Below are positions 43,753 through 53,182 of a DNA stretch of 64,000 nt, in pieces. The stretch is from Janthinobacterium silvisoli (GTDB lineage: Bacteria; Pseudomonadota; Gammaproteobacteria; Burkholderiales; Burkholderiaceae_D): assembly GCF_014200725.1 (NCBI RefSeq), contig NZ_JACHCL010000008.1:62001-126000 (forward strand), given 5' to 3'. The notes beneath the pieces are model-generated. The model did no database searches, was not told the DNA's origin, and was given only the letters and a program-made list of their open reading frames with translations. Position numbers and translations under genes: made by a program. The stretch's first letter is position 1; every line of letters starts with the position of its first letter.

Positions 43753-45050
43753 TAATATTCCTTTGGAATCGCGCGTAACAGGGCGACTCGATCATCAAAT
43801 GCATTGTTCCAAATGCCCGCAAGCCGATCTTCAAAGACAGCCCGAGCATAGCGAGATGGCATTGTTGACTGGCGTGACCAACCGAAGAATGTTCTCATTT
43901 TTTGCAATGCCTCGTCCATCGAGTCGCCATGCTGAAGTAACTGATGTAGACGAACAACTGAACAGGTATGACGAAGATCATGCGGTGTAACAGTCGTCTT
44001 GCCTGTACGCGACTCTAGTTCCCTGACCACTTGAGCTGGAAGTCTACTTGATATCACAGAAAATGCCTTCGTAAGCGCCTCAGTCGATAATGGTAGGTTA
44101 GACTTGGAATTTAGCAGAAATGAGTGCTGAGGGCGGCCTCGATAATTACTAGCATATGACTCAATAATGCGTGCCGTGGTTTCGCTGGTCGGAATCTGCC
44201 TAATCGAATTCTTGGTTTTAATGCTCGGTTTGGAATAGCGAGGATCTTGGGCAGCGCTTTCGTAATCATTTTCCCGAACGTTGATCCAACACCGATCACG
44301 TCCCAGTTTTGCGTCAAAAGCGCTCTTAATTGCGTCCGCGGGAAGTAACAAAACCTCGCCGCGCCGTAATCCCTGGTGGAGCATCAGAATAAACGCCACA
44401 TACACACGCCAGCGCGTCTGAACGCGAGGAAACGGATTATCTTTGGATTCGGGGTCTAAGATCTGATACAACACCTCAACGGTAGACGCCGGCAACGAAC
44501 GGAGCATTTCTGGCGTATTTCGCTTCTTCACGCGGAACTGGCTGTACAGGACTGCTAGTTGATGAAGTCGGCTTTCGATCAGGCGCAATGTCCTGTGAGT
44601 GTCGCTTTTTGCTATCCAAGACACAATCGAGGTCACAAAACCAAATCCTACTTGCCAGCGTGTCTCATCAGCTTCTGTCGTCACGGCTTGATTGCGGATG
44701 GAAATGAACCATGATTCAAGCATGTCAGCCAGGCGGCAATCATTCAATGTGCCAAGCGCGTCGTCCAGTGAACCGTGTCCACATAGTTCATCAGCGTGTT
44801 GGTATAGATTTTCGATGTAGCGCAGCTTCTTTATATGTGTCGAGTCCGCCAGGGCGCCAGCGACTGCGGCTGACCATACGACTGTCCAATAGCGCGGCAG
44901 ACCATGCCGGTCAACCAGAACCGGACCGGAAAGGCTCGAAGGGATGTGCGCATCGGCAAGTTGAATTAGCATCAGCATCCTAAGTTCACCGCAACACCTA
45001 AACATACCATTAATCGGGTATGCGATTTGGTACTTGAGGAAAATACGCAA
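43752..45050 (-). CDS. Tyrosine recombinase, first gene of the module (432 aa)
   Basis: A complete integrase with 'HQGLRRGEVLLLP' (catalytic Arg), 'TPHDLRHTCSVVRL' (HxxRH) and 'GWSRQSTMPSRYARAVF' (Trp/His box and Tyr). The frame opens with TTG at 45050; ATGs at 45005, 44978 and 44972 are alternatives, and only 44972 is preserved in the decayed left-hand copy. It is the promoter-proximal gene of the four-gene recombinase unit at the right end of the island, and its left-end homologue (22556-23090) is a pseudogene. Confidence 0.88.
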   Translation of the reverse strand: MRIFLKYQIAYPINGMFRCCGELRMLMLIQLADAHIPSSLSGPVLVDRHGLPRYWTVVWSAAVAGALADSTHIKKLRYIENLYQHADELCGHGSLDDALGTLNDCRLADMLESWFISIRNQAVTTEADETRWQVGFGFVTSIVSWIAKSDTHRTLRLIESRLHQLAVLYSQFRVKKRNTPEMLRSLPASTVEVLYQILDPESKDNPFPRVQTRWRVYVAFILMLHQGLRRGEVLLLPADAIKSAFDAKLGRDRCWINVRENDYESAAQDPRYSKPSIKTKNSIRQIPTSETTARIIESYASNYRGRPQHSFLLNSKSNLPLSTEALTKAFSVISSRLPAQVVRELESRTGKTTVTPHDLRHTCSVVRLHQLLQHGDSMDEALQKMRTFFGWSRQSTMPSRYARAVFEDRLAGIWNNAFDDRVALLRAIPKEY

Positions 45051-45358
45051 CAGCTCGTTAACTACCGTCCCTTCGCATAATTTATATTATGTAAAATAAA
45101 GGATTGAAGAGAGAACTCCTCTTCTCGGCTGAAAGCACTCTAAAACATTCCCTTGCCGCTATTGTCGGGCATGCTCAGTGCCATTGCCCAGCCCACCACG
45201 TCGAGATTCTATATAAGAAATCACACAATGTATTCGGATTAGCCAGCTTTTTCTCTGTAATCGTCAAGTGCATACTTTGTGCTCAGGTTCTGGCCACAGC
45301 ATGGCCAGGCTTGGCGTAACAGACAAAGATAACACGACGATAGAAAGGAAAAGCAAGT
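45051..45358. other. Right island junction and SDR promoter region
   Basis: No gene seen. Bases 45060-45110 are AT-rich and would hold the recombinase promoter; similarity to the left remnant fades just after 45050. From about 45240 the composition returns to that of the host, so the island edge is probably between these points. No attachment repeat could be matched by eye. Confidence 0.35.
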
Positions 45359-46123
45359 ATGCAAATCAATCGCAATATCGATCTGACCTTCGGCCTCGAT
45401 GGCAAGGTGGCGATCGTGACCGGCGCTGCCGGCGACATTGGCAAAGCGACCGTGGCGCTGCTTGTCGCGCACGGCGTCAAAGTCATCGCTGAAGATATCA
45501 AGCCAGCCGTCAGCGAACTCGCGTGCACCGGACAAGTCGTCGCCCTGGTGGGCGATGTGGCTGAGGAAGAAACGGCGAAGCGCGCCATAGCGTTGGCGCT
45601 GGAGCATTTCGGCACAGTTGACATTCTCGTCAATAACGCCGGGCGAACCATGAACAAAGCAGTCCTTGAGATGAGTGTCGCGGACTGGGACGGCATTATG
45701 GCAGTCAATGCGCGCGGTACCTTTCTTCATATCCGCGAAGCATTGCGGATCATGCTGGACCGCGGCAATGGAGCGATCGTCAACGTTAGCTCCATCGTCA
45801 GCGAAGTCGGCATGCCGCAGACGGCGGTGTATGCAGCGTCCAAGGGCGCAATCGCCCAACTGACCAAGGTGGTTGCCGTCGAATATGGCAATCGTGGCAT
45901 CCGCGCTAACGCCGTCGCGCCGGGTGTCGTCGAAACCGGCATCCTGGACGGTATGGTCGAAGACAGTCGTGCCACCCTGGCCAGCTATGACCATCTCCAT
46001 CCCATCGGCCGGGTTGGCCAGGCCTCGGAAATCGCCAGGGTCATCGTGTTTCTGGCGTCGCAGCACGCCAGCTTCATCACCGGCGCCACCATCATGGCGG
46101 ACGGTGGCTATACCGCACAATAA
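45359..46123 (+). CDS. Short-chain dehydrogenase/reductase
   Basis: A 254-residue classical SDR. 'VAIVTGAAGDIGKATVAL' (NAD(P)-binding TGxxxGxG), 'ILVNNAGR' and the catalytic 'YAASKGAIAQL' (Tyr-xxx-Lys) are in place, with 'DGGYTAQ' at the C-terminus. Of the FabG-like type; substrate unknown. RBS AGAAAGGAAAAG upstream. Followed 27 bp later by a second SDR, making a two-gene unit ended by a strong terminator; the LysR gene beyond may regulate it. Confidence 0.92.
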   Translation: MQINRNIDLTFGLDGKVAIVTGAAGDIGKATVALLVAHGVKVIAEDIKPAVSELACTGQVVALVGDVAEEETAKRAIALALEHFGTVDILVNNAGRTMNKAVLEMSVADWDGIMAVNARGTFLHIREALRIMLDRGNGAIVNVSSIVSEVGMPQTAVYAASKGAIAQLTKVVAVEYGNRGIRANAVAPGVVETGILDGMVEDSRATLASYDHLHPIGRVGQASEIARVIVFLASQHASFITGATIMADGGYTAQ

Positions 46124-46150
46124 ATCCACATCCTCATAGAGAGAATTATC

Positions 46151-46864
46151 ATGTCAAAAAGAAAACATATTCTGATTATTGGCGCTGAACGCGGTCTTGG
46201 CCTTGGCCTCGCCCAACAGTTTTTTGACCGTGGCTGGCATGTAGTCGGCACCGCCCGCCATGGAGACAACGTGGATGCGCTGACGGCTGTGGGCAGCCAG
46301 GATGCGGCCCGCCTCGGGCTTGCTTACATAGACGTGACCCAGGCTGAGCACATCGATGAACTCGAAAAGTCACTGGGGGAACGTCAATTCGATGTCATTT
46401 TCATGAATGCCGGCATCTTCGGAGCGCTGCACCAATCGGTGCTTGAAGCGACCCCTCAAGAAGTCACGCAAATTATGATGACCAATGCGATTGGCCCGGT
46501 GCGCATCGCACGCCGGCTCAGCGCCCGCTTGACTGGCCCTGCTCCGACCATTTGCTTCATGTCATCGTACCGCGCCAGCGTCAGCGGTAATGTCGAGGGA
46601 GGATTGGAACTCTATCGAGCCAGCAAGGCCGCGCTGAACATCCTGGCGCGCGGCCTGTACGCCGATCTCAAAGGCAGCGGACGCACTGTCCTGAGCATCC
46701 ATCCGGGATGGGCAAAAACCGACATGGGCACCCTCGATGGCACGGTCGAGGCGGAGATCGATCTGGAGTCGAGTGTCAGTGGCGTTGCCGCTGTTGTCGA
46801 ACGTCATATGGGCTGCAAGGATCACCTCTTTCTTGACTACCAGGACCAACCGTTGGCCTGGTGA
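46151..46864 (+). CDS. Short-chain dehydrogenase, C-factor-like
   Basis: A 237-residue SDR with 'ILIIGAERGLGLGLAQ' at the N-terminus, 'VIFMNAGIFG' in place of NNAG, and 'YRASKAALNIL' as the YxxxK active site. The short form and pattern match SDRs of the C-factor/carbonyl-reductase-like type. Cotranscribed with the preceding SDR. Confidence 0.88.
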   Translation: MSKRKHILIIGAERGLGLGLAQQFFDRGWHVVGTARHGDNVDALTAVGSQDAARLGLAYIDVTQAEHIDELEKSLGERQFDVIFMNAGIFGALHQSVLEATPQEVTQIMMTNAIGPVRIARRLSARLTGPAPTICFMSSYRASVSGNVEGGLELYRASKAALNILARGLYADLKGSGRTVLSIHPGWAKTDMGTLDGTVEAEIDLESSVSGVAAVVERHMGCKDHLFLDYQDQPLAW

Positions 46865-46880
46865 ACACCGTATGCATTTC

Positions 46881-46927
46881 AAGAAGAAAAACGCCGCTGC
46901 GAATTGTTACGCAGCAGCGTTTTTCTT
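46881..46927 (+). terminator. Intrinsic terminator of the SDR pair
   Basis: Long stem AAGAAAAACGCCGCTGCG / CGCAGCAGCGTTTTTCTT with a short loop (AATTGTTA), so it can work in both directions; begins 17 bp after the stop. Confidence 0.85.
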
Positions 46928-47082
46928 GGTTTGTCAGCCATATCAGACAGTTCTGCTAGCGATGCCGCTATCGTCAATTACCCGATGGCATGGATGCGGC
47001 GCACGCGTTATCGTCATGAAAGTTGATACATTCATTAAGTTTTGATGCACAATCTGTGTACATCCAGAGGGAGGAGAATAAG

Positions 47083-47982
47083 GTGCGCGGTAATGAGTTC
47101 ACGGAACTGAAGGTCTTTTCCTGCGTTGCCAATCAGCAAGGATTCGCACGCGCCGGAGAAATTCTTTCGATGTCCGCTTCGTCGGTAAGCCAGACCGTGC
47201 GTGAGTTGGAAGCGAGGGTTGGCATACGCTTGCTGAATCGAACGACAAGAAGCGTTTCACTGACCGAAGCCGGCGCACGTTTGCTGGAGCGCCTCACGCC
47301 GGTGCTGCATGAACTCGATGCCATGCTGGAGGACCTCGCGGATCTGCGAGATACGCCTACGGGGAAAATCAAACTGGTTACCCCCAGGATTGCGTTCACG
47401 GATTTGCTTGAACCCTTGCTTGGTGAATTCTGCGCCGCTTATCCAGAGATTGTCCTGGACATCACGGTCGATGATTCGATAAAAGATCTCGTCAAGGGCG
47501 CGTTTGATATCGGCATCAGACTGGGAGAATATCTTGAGGACGATGTGATCGCTTTCCCTGTAAGCCCTCCCCTCCGGCAAATTGTGCTTGCATCGCCCGC
47601 CTACATTGCCTTGCACGGGCATCCCGAACATCCGCGCGATCTTCACCTGCATCGCTGCATCAACTGGCGTCAACACGGTACGCAAGGACACTATCAATGG
47701 GAGTTTGAAAAGGGAACGCAAAAGCTGGCGATTGAAGTAAAGGGACCGCTCACCATCACCGACCGCAGCCTGGCTGTCTCTGCCGCGTTGCAGGGAGTGG
47801 GGATCATGATGTGGGCCGAACATCGTTTGCAGTATCTCGTCGACGAAGGGAAACTTGTGCCTTTGCTCAGCGACTGGTGCCCGACATTTCCCGGTTTCTT
47901 TGCCTACTATACGAAACAACGGCAAATGCCGCTTGCACTGAGAACCTTGATAGACTTCATGCGTGCCAATAGCAAAACCTGA
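47083..47982 (+). CDS. LysR-type transcriptional regulator
   Basis: A 299-residue LysR protein ('ELKVFSCVANQQGFARAGEIL', 'SASSVSQTVRELEARVG') with a CrgA/DntR-type effector domain. The GTG start at 47083 has GGGAGGAG 7 bases upstream and gives the normal LysR N-terminus; an in-frame ATG 60 bp upstream would add an unusual tail. Possibly controls the preceding SDR pair. Confidence 0.88.
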   Translation: MRGNEFTELKVFSCVANQQGFARAGEILSMSASSVSQTVRELEARVGIRLLNRTTRSVSLTEAGARLLERLTPVLHELDAMLEDLADLRDTPTGKIKLVTPRIAFTDLLEPLLGEFCAAYPEIVLDITVDDSIKDLVKGAFDIGIRLGEYLEDDVIAFPVSPPLRQIVLASPAYIALHGHPEHPRDLHLHRCINWRQHGTQGHYQWEFEKGTQKLAIEVKGPLTITDRSLAVSAALQGVGIMMWAEHRLQYLVDEGKLVPLLSDWCPTFPGFFAYYTKQRQMPLALRTLIDFMRANSKT

Positions 47983-48109
47983 AGCGATTTTCCGTGTCGG
48001 CATAGACCACCACAGTGCAAGGTGTTTGAATAGCTGGCCACCACATAGCCTAGCGGGTAACTTTCAGTAAACGCTGCTGCCAGCGATGCGGCGTTGTACC
48101 CTCACGCCG

Positions 48110-48138
48110 TTGACACCCTGCAGTGCCTGTCCTATAGT
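48110..48138 (+). promoter_or_regulatory. Sigma70 promoter of the FTR1 gene
   Basis: TTGACA (48110-48115), 17-bp spacer, TATAGT (48133-48138). Predicted transcription start near 48145, just before the Fur box. Confidence 0.8.
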
Positions 48139-48147
48139 GGTCGGCTT

Positions 48148-48172
48148 GATAATGAATGAGAATGAGAATCAT
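48148..48172 (+). promoter_or_regulatory. Fur box overlapping the FTR1 transcription start
   Basis: GATAATGAATGAGAATGAGAATC has two overlapping Fur half-site sets (GATAAT, GAGAAT, GAGAATC). It lies just downstream of the -10 element, so Fur binding would block the promoter under iron-rich conditions. Confidence 0.75.
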
Positions 48173-50126
48173 GTTCGTGAAGATGAAAAAATGGCTCATC
48201 TGCAATCCGCTGGTGGCCGCAGCCGTTTTATCGGCCAGCTTGCTGGCGGGCGGCGCGCAGGCGCAGGGGGCTGACCAAGGGGCTGAAGCCAGGCAGTTGT
48301 GGCAGTTGATTGATTATGTGGCCGTCGATTACAGCGGCGCCGTCGAGCATGGCAAGGTGGTCAGCGAGGCGGAATATGCAGAGATGCTCGATTTCACCGA
48401 GAACGCAGCCACGCAGATCACCGCCCTGCCCGCCCATGCTGCCAAGGCTGGCGTTGCCGCCGCCATCGCCGACTTGCGCGCGGCCGTGGTCGCCAAGGCC
48501 GATGCCGCCGAGGTCAAGCGCCTGGCGCACCACGCGAATGCCTTGTTAATTAGCGCCTATCCGATACCCGTAGCGCCAAAAGCGTTGCCGAACCTGACCC
48601 GCGGCGCGGCCCTGTATGCGGCCCAGTGCGCTTCCTGTCATGGCGCGGCCGGCGCTGGCGATGGTCCGCTGGCGGCCAGCCTGGAACCTAAGCCGATCGC
48701 TTTTACAGACCCCGAGCGGGCGCAGTCGCGCAGCCTGATGGCGCTGTACCAGGTGATTTCGCAAGGCGTGGCCGGTACTTCAATGGCCAGTTTTGCCACC
48801 CTGTCCGACAGTGACCGCTGGGACCTGGCCTTTTTTGTAGGCAATATGTCGCATGACGCTGCGGCGCGCGCGCACGGCGAAAAATTGTGGAAGGAAGACG
48901 CCCGCGCCAAGAGCCTGTACACGGACCTGGCCGCCGTGACGACCCTGACGCAGGAAGCGGCGGCGGCCAAACTGGGCGAAGATGAAGCCCAGGCGCTGAC
49001 AGCTTATCTGCGCAGCAATCCTGGCCAGGCCGAGGCGCACAAGCCGGCCGGCCTGGCCTTGTCGCGCCTGCGCCTGGCCGAAAGCCTGGCCGCCATGCAT
49101 GCAGGCGACCGCGCGGCGGCTACGCGCCTGGGCCTGTCGGCCTACCTGGATGGCTTCGAGCCGATCGAACCGATGGTCGGCGCGCGCAATAAATCCCTGT
49201 TGCTGGCGGTGGAAAGCGCCATGCTGGCGTATCGCTCAGCCGTTGCCAAGGGCACGGTGGCCGAGGCCGATGCGGCCGGCGACAAGCTGCATCAATTATT
49301 TACCCACGTGGAAGCGGAACTGGGCGACGCCAAGGCAGACCCGATGACCACCTTTGTCGGCGCCCTGACGATCTTGCTGCGCGAAGGCGTGGAAGCATTG
49401 CTGATCGTGATCGGCATTATCGCCTTCTTGCGCAAGGCCAAGCGCAACGACGTGCTGCCTTATGTGCATGCGGGCTGGATCAGCGCCCTGGCAGCTGGCG
49501 GCCTGACGTGGGTGGCGGCAACTTATCTGGTGACGATCAGCGGCGCCAGCCGGGAAGTGAGCGAAGGACTCGGTTCCGTGTTTGCAGCACTGGTTCTGCT
49601 GAGCGTGGGCTTGTGGATGCACCAGAAGAGCAGCGCCGGACGCTGGCAGGAATATTTGCACGCAAAACTGTCTGCAGCCATGTCGCGCCGTTCCGCCTGG
49701 GGCCTGTTCGCGCTAGCCTTCATCGCCGTCTACCGCGAAGTGTTTGAAACCGTGCTGTTTTACTCGGCGCTGGCGGCCGACGGCAATGGCGGCGCCCTGC
49801 TGGGCGGCTTCCTAGTGGCAATCGTGTTGCTGGCCGTGATCGCCTGGGTCTTGCTGCGCAGCAGCGCCCGCATGCCGATCGGCAAATTCTTCTCGCTGAC
49901 CTCAGCCTTCGTGGCCGTACTGGCCGTGATACTGATGGGCAAAGGCGTGGCCGCGCTGCAGGAAGCTGGCTGGGTAGGCGTGAACCCCGTCGATTTCATC
50001 CGCGTCGACATCCTGGGCATCCTGCCTACTTTGGAAACCCTGGCAGCGCAAGCAGCCATCCTGGCCATCGTCATCATCGGTTATGGCTGGAACCGGATCG
50101 CTGCTGGCAAAAACAAGGTCGCCTGA
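48171..50126 (+). CDS. FTR1-family iron permease fused to a cytochrome c domain
   Basis: A 651-residue protein. Signal peptide (residues about 1-32), then a periplasmic helical region and a class I cytochrome c with CASCH heme site (Cys153-Cys156-His157), followed by about 200 helical residues and a seven-helix FTR1 permease. The two REXXE-type iron motifs are 'REGVEALL' (about residue 405) and 'YREVFETVLFY' (about 525). Such fusions take up ferrous iron, with the cytochrome probably moving the electron released by oxidation. Expression is Fur-controlled through the upstream box. In-frame starts at 48156 and 48183 are possible; 48156 lies inside the Fur box about 11 bases from the transcription start and is unlikely. 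Confidence 0.9.
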   Translation: MFVKMKKWLICNPLVAAAVLSASLLAGGAQAQGADQGAEARQLWQLIDYVAVDYSGAVEHGKVVSEAEYAEMLDFTENAATQITALPAHAAKAGVAAAIADLRAAVVAKADAAEVKRLAHHANALLISAYPIPVAPKALPNLTRGAALYAAQCASCHGAAGAGDGPLAASLEPKPIAFTDPERAQSRSLMALYQVISQGVAGTSMASFATLSDSDRWDLAFFVGNMSHDAAARAHGEKLWKEDARAKSLYTDLAAVTTLTQEAAAAKLGEDEAQALTAYLRSNPGQAEAHKPAGLALSRLRLAESLAAMHAGDRAAATRLGLSAYLDGFEPIEPMVGARNKSLLLAVESAMLAYRSAVAKGTVAEADAAGDKLHQLFTHVEAELGDAKADPMTTFVGALTILLREGVEALLIVIGIIAFLRKAKRNDVLPYVHAGWISALAAGGLTWVAATYLVTISGASREVSEGLGSVFAALVLLSVGLWMHQKSSAGRWQEYLHAKLSAAMSRRSAWGLFALAFIAVYREVFETVLFYSALAADGNGGALLGGFLVAIVLLAVIAWVLLRSSARMPIGKFFSLTSAFVAVLAVILMGKGVAALQEAGWVGVNPVDFIRVDILGILPTLETLAAQAAILAIVIIGYGWNRIAAGKNKVA

Positions 50127-50214
50127 TCTTGCCAGATGGTGGCACGGGGAGTTGCCCGTGCCGCTGTTGGCGCTTCCTTGCACGTCGGTATGTCAACTTT
50201 AAAAACGACGCCCT

Positions 50215-50787
50215 ATGAATGATTTTGAACAATTCTCTTACCGCCACATTAGTACTGCGTTGGCGAACATCGATACGCCGACCATCCCGGATATCTACGC
50301 CTTGTCATTTTTCATTGAAGATAACGACGACGATCCGCGTTATCCGGTTCTGCAACTTGGCTACAACACACTGACGCATTGGACGCAATGCACGCCCTCG
50401 GCGTCCAATGCCGAAGAAGCAAAATGGAACTTCGCTTTCTGGCTTCAGAACGAATTGATATACATAGCCGAACCCGGGACGGAAGGCGGGAAAATGCTGG
50501 AAGAGCTACTGAAGGCACGCGGGCTTTGGTACTCAGATGAAGATGAAAAAGCCGACTTTGACCGGTGTATGCGCATAGCCAGCGACATTACAGCCTACTT
50601 TGTAGACGCATGTGTTCGGATCGCACGGGCACTGCATGAAAACGGCGTTATCGAACAGTGCTTTTCACGGCCGATCCCGATTGTCGTGCATGAACTCGAA
50701 TACTATGACGAGATTGCTGCACAAACCCGATTGGCCAATCCTCCAGGTTTGGCGAAGGAATTTGAAGACTGGATCGCCAGCCTGTAA
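50215..50787 (+). CDS. Hypothetical protein, DUF4303-like
   Basis: A 190-residue acidic soluble protein. It has the general layout of DUF4303 proteins ('IYALSFFIEDND', 'NAEEAKWNFAFWLQNE', 'FFVDACVRIARALHENG' style helix), a group sometimes found as immunity proteins of polymorphic toxins, but no toxin is adjacent and the family assignment is weak. A 22-bp GC-rich hairpin without T-run (50141-50162) separates it from the FTR1 gene. Confidence 0.55.
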   Translation: MNDFEQFSYRHISTALANIDTPTIPDIYALSFFIEDNDDDPRYPVLQLGYNTLTHWTQCTPSASNAEEAKWNFAFWLQNELIYIAEPGTEGGKMLEELLKARGLWYSDEDEKADFDRCMRIASDITAYFVDACVRIARALHENGVIEQCFSRPIPIVVHELEYYDEIAAQTRLANPPGLAKEFEDWIASL

Positions 50788-50907
50788 CAGTTTGTGGCCG
50801 CTATGGGCGGTGGCGATACTTTTAATATTTGATTTGGCAGTGCTATGTCCTGCGCCGACGCTAGCATGGGCCTAGTGCAGCCTTTGTATAGAAATTCCTG
50901 GCAAGAA

Positions 50908-50943
50908 GCCCGCTGATGTATCACTGCATCAGCGGGCTTTTTC
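50908..50943. terminator. Bidirectional intrinsic terminator
   Basis: Stem GCCCGCTGATG / CATCAGCGGGC with loop TATCACTG-like bases, then TTTTT on the plus strand. It lies between the convergent hypothetical gene and PEP-CTERM gene and can serve both. Confidence 0.85.
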
Positions 50944-50945
50944 AA

Positions 50946-51608
50946 TCAGGCTTTGAACTGGGCGGAACGTGTGCGGCGCGCAGTAAAACCCAGCAAACCC
51001 AAGCCGATGAGCAGCATGGCATAGGTCGATGGTTCCGGCACGGCTGACACCAGGCCATCGGTGGCAGCGAAGCTGGTGAAACTATTGCTTCCAACCTTGA
51101 ATTGCGCTTGCTGGCCGCCATCGCAGCAATTTTCCAGGCCATAGATGGTCAAGGTATGGTTACCAGCCGATAAATTACCGGAGCCGCTCAAGAACTGGCT
51201 CGAGTTATTGTAATTGTCGCCCCACCACATATCATTCGTTTTGTAATCCAGCGCCACGCCGTCGAGGAAAACCGCACCACCGTTGCCAAAATCCACGCCG
51301 GCACGGAAGCTCCAAGCACCTGCATCGGCCGCGCTGACGCCAAAATTGATGGTCGATCTGAATGCGATGTTCTTGCCACTGCCGAACAGGCTACTATTGG
51401 TGACGTTATCGTAGTTAGCAATCGTCGTCGTACCATAGCCTGCGCCCGGCGTGGCGACGGCCGCATCGACGACGGACTGGTAAGCTGCCGCGCTAGCTTG
51501 AGTCCCGGCATCCGAAAAGCCGGTAGAGAACGTGATGGTGCTGGCGTTAGCCTGCACGAACGTGGCGAAAGCAATCAGTGACAGGGCTATTTTAGGAAAA
51601 TTTTTCAT
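50946..51608 (-). CDS. PEP-CTERM sorting domain exported protein
   Basis: A 220-residue secreted protein. Signal peptide 'KIALSLIAFATFVQANA', a central beta-rich domain with a PA14/GLEYA-like flavour ('FRAGVDFGNGGAVFLDG', 'LSAGNHTLTIYGLENCCDG'), and a C-terminal PEP-CTERM tag ('AVPEPSTYAMLLIGLGLLGF' then basic 'ARRTRSAQ'). The tag is processed by exosortase, and such proteins usually join the extracellular matrix or floc. Start at 51608 gives the normal signal peptide; an upstream ATG at 51641 is less likely. Confidence 0.9.
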   Translation of the reverse strand: MKNFPKIALSLIAFATFVQANASTITFSTGFSDAGTQASAAAYQSVVDAAVATPGAGYGTTTIANYDNVTNSSLFGSGKNIAFRSTINFGVSAADAGAWSFRAGVDFGNGGAVFLDGVALDYKTNDMWWGDNYNNSSQFLSGSGNLSAGNHTLTIYGLENCCDGGQQAQFKVGSNSFTSFAATDGLVSAVPEPSTYAMLLIGLGLLGFTARRTRSAQFKA

Positions 51609-52216
51609 TGTGTATCCAGTGAGGGCATGGGAGCGCTTCAACTGAAGCTACGCAATTTTAGGGCGTGTCAGCGGTGCGCTGGCAATAACGAGGGAATGAG
51701 CGGCCGGTGGGATGATCTCCCGCAAAGAAGAGCGGGGGCACAACGACAATGTGTATGCGTTGCAAGTGTTCTGGCAAGGGTTCGGGTTACCAAGACTAGA
51801 TCAAACGGTTGACGGATCAGGTGAGAATATGCTTGTATTCTAGCCTAATTATTAAGAAAAGTATTTTTTATTACCAAAAATTCTTTAACGCAACATTATA
51901 AGGCTCTGTTGACAGGCCAAGATCAGTCTGTTTTAAGACGTACATTGTTTTTTTCACTATGGGAAACGTCAATGCTGTCTCATTGTGTATCGTTCTTCTC
52001 ATACCAAGGCCCACCACACAATGTAACAGCATGGCATATATGATATAAAAAATCACCCCATAGAATGAGTTCAATTCATTTTCTAGTGAGAGTTTTGTGT
52101 GGTCGCATCTTGCGACATCATAAATGATGCGCCGTAAAATGGCTATTACAGGCTAAAGTTCAGGTATCTTGATGAAGTTAAAGACTACTTCCAGGGTACT
52201 GCAAGCAATCAGTATT
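51609..52216. other. Long intergenic region
   Basis: About 600 bp that becomes AT-rich towards the right. A 67-codon minus frame at 51871-52074 has no recognisable domain and a poor ribosome site, so it is not called. No terminator or promoter was confidently seen. Confidence 0.4.
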
Positions 52217-53176
52217 TTAATTTCGTTGCAAGGCACTCCTCACTTTATTCAAAAAACCTGTGCGCTCTACAGGTTTGATAATAAAGTCGACCACTCCGAT
52301 TTTCAAACATTCGTTGACTATATTGTGATCACTATTCCCGGTCACAATGATGAGTGGAATTAAAGCCCACCTAGGCACGGCCTTCAAGTGCTGTGCAATC
52401 TCTATACCATTTACGCCTGGCATTAAAATATCCATGATAATCAGATCTGGCAGCTGCTTGCGTATCGTTGACAACACTTCGCTTGCTCCGTGCGCCACCA
52501 ATATTTGATAGCCAGCCTCCTCAAGAATGTCACCCAATAGTTTACACATGAATTCATCGTCGTCAACTATCATAACAATAGGCAATGTCTTAACTGAGTC
52601 AAACGTGATTTTTCGTTCGGCAACAGCAAGTCCTCCTCCCATAGGCTGGTTTTGAAGTTCCTGAATATCAGGCGTTCCTATAGCTCGCTTGATAGACACG
52701 CACAGTTCTTTAAATATTTCATCAGGTTTCTGCCAGGTGGAATCGGGCTGGGTTATCACGCCACGATCAGCCAGATGGCTAAGTGCTAGATGAATGGACA
52801 TCGCCAAACGATGACGATCATAGTACATCGGCCAAAACAAAACATAATCGTCAAACAACTTTTTCCGGCAAGCCTGGTAGCTCGCTGCCACGTTGTCCTT
52901 GCTACTCAAGATGATAGTCCGATGCGGATGGAGAGGCAATTTCGCGCTTTGTCGGTAGAGTGACAAATAATTACGCTCCGATTTTTCGAGAGTGTCAAAT
53001 GCCAGGATCAAAACATCGGCTGGCCTTGCATCGAATTCGGCAGCCATATTTTCTGGATCGCTAGACAAGCTGATATTATCGAATTCTCCATCCAGTACGT
53101 CACGTACCTGTCCAGTATCGCGCATGGTGTCACTAAGGATCAAGATTGGTGAGTGAAATGTTTGCCGAATTTTCAT
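52217..53176 (-). CDS. Two-receiver response regulator
   Basis: A 319-residue protein. The C-terminal receiver domain (about 195-317) is complete: 'VMIVDDDEFMCKLL' (acidic pocket), phosphoacceptor Asp in 'LIIMDILMPGVNG', Thr in 'LIIVTGNS' and Lys in 'DFIIKPV'. The N-terminal about 130 residues look like a degenerate receiver ('PILILSDTM', 'ADVLILAFDTL', 'TIILSSKD') without the phosphoacceptor Asp. No output domain, so it probably acts through protein contacts. It starts 6 bp after the BLUF gene, so the two are coexpressed. Confidence 0.85.
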   Translation of the reverse strand: MKIRQTFHSPILILSDTMRDTGQVRDVLDGEFDNISLSSDPENMAAEFDARPADVLILAFDTLEKSERNYLSLYRQSAKLPLHPHRTIILSSKDNVAASYQACRKKLFDDYVLFWPMYYDRHRLAMSIHLALSHLADRGVITQPDSTWQKPDEIFKELCVSIKRAIGTPDIQELQNQPMGGGLAVAERKITFDSVKTLPIVMIVDDDEFMCKLLGDILEEAGYQILVAHGASEVLSTIRKQLPDLIIMDILMPGVNGIEIAQHLKAVPRWALIPLIIVTGNSDHNIVNECLKIGVVDFIIKPVERTGFLNKVRSALQRN

Positions 53177-53182
53177 ATGGTT

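Noticed and set aside
39899-45050. Interpretation as a classical RIT (recombinase in trio) element
   Set aside because: RIT recombinases are about 300-400 residues each; here one is 773 residues with a Cys cluster and a fourth coiled-coil gene is coupled, closer to Tn554 or gamma-mobile-trio organisation.
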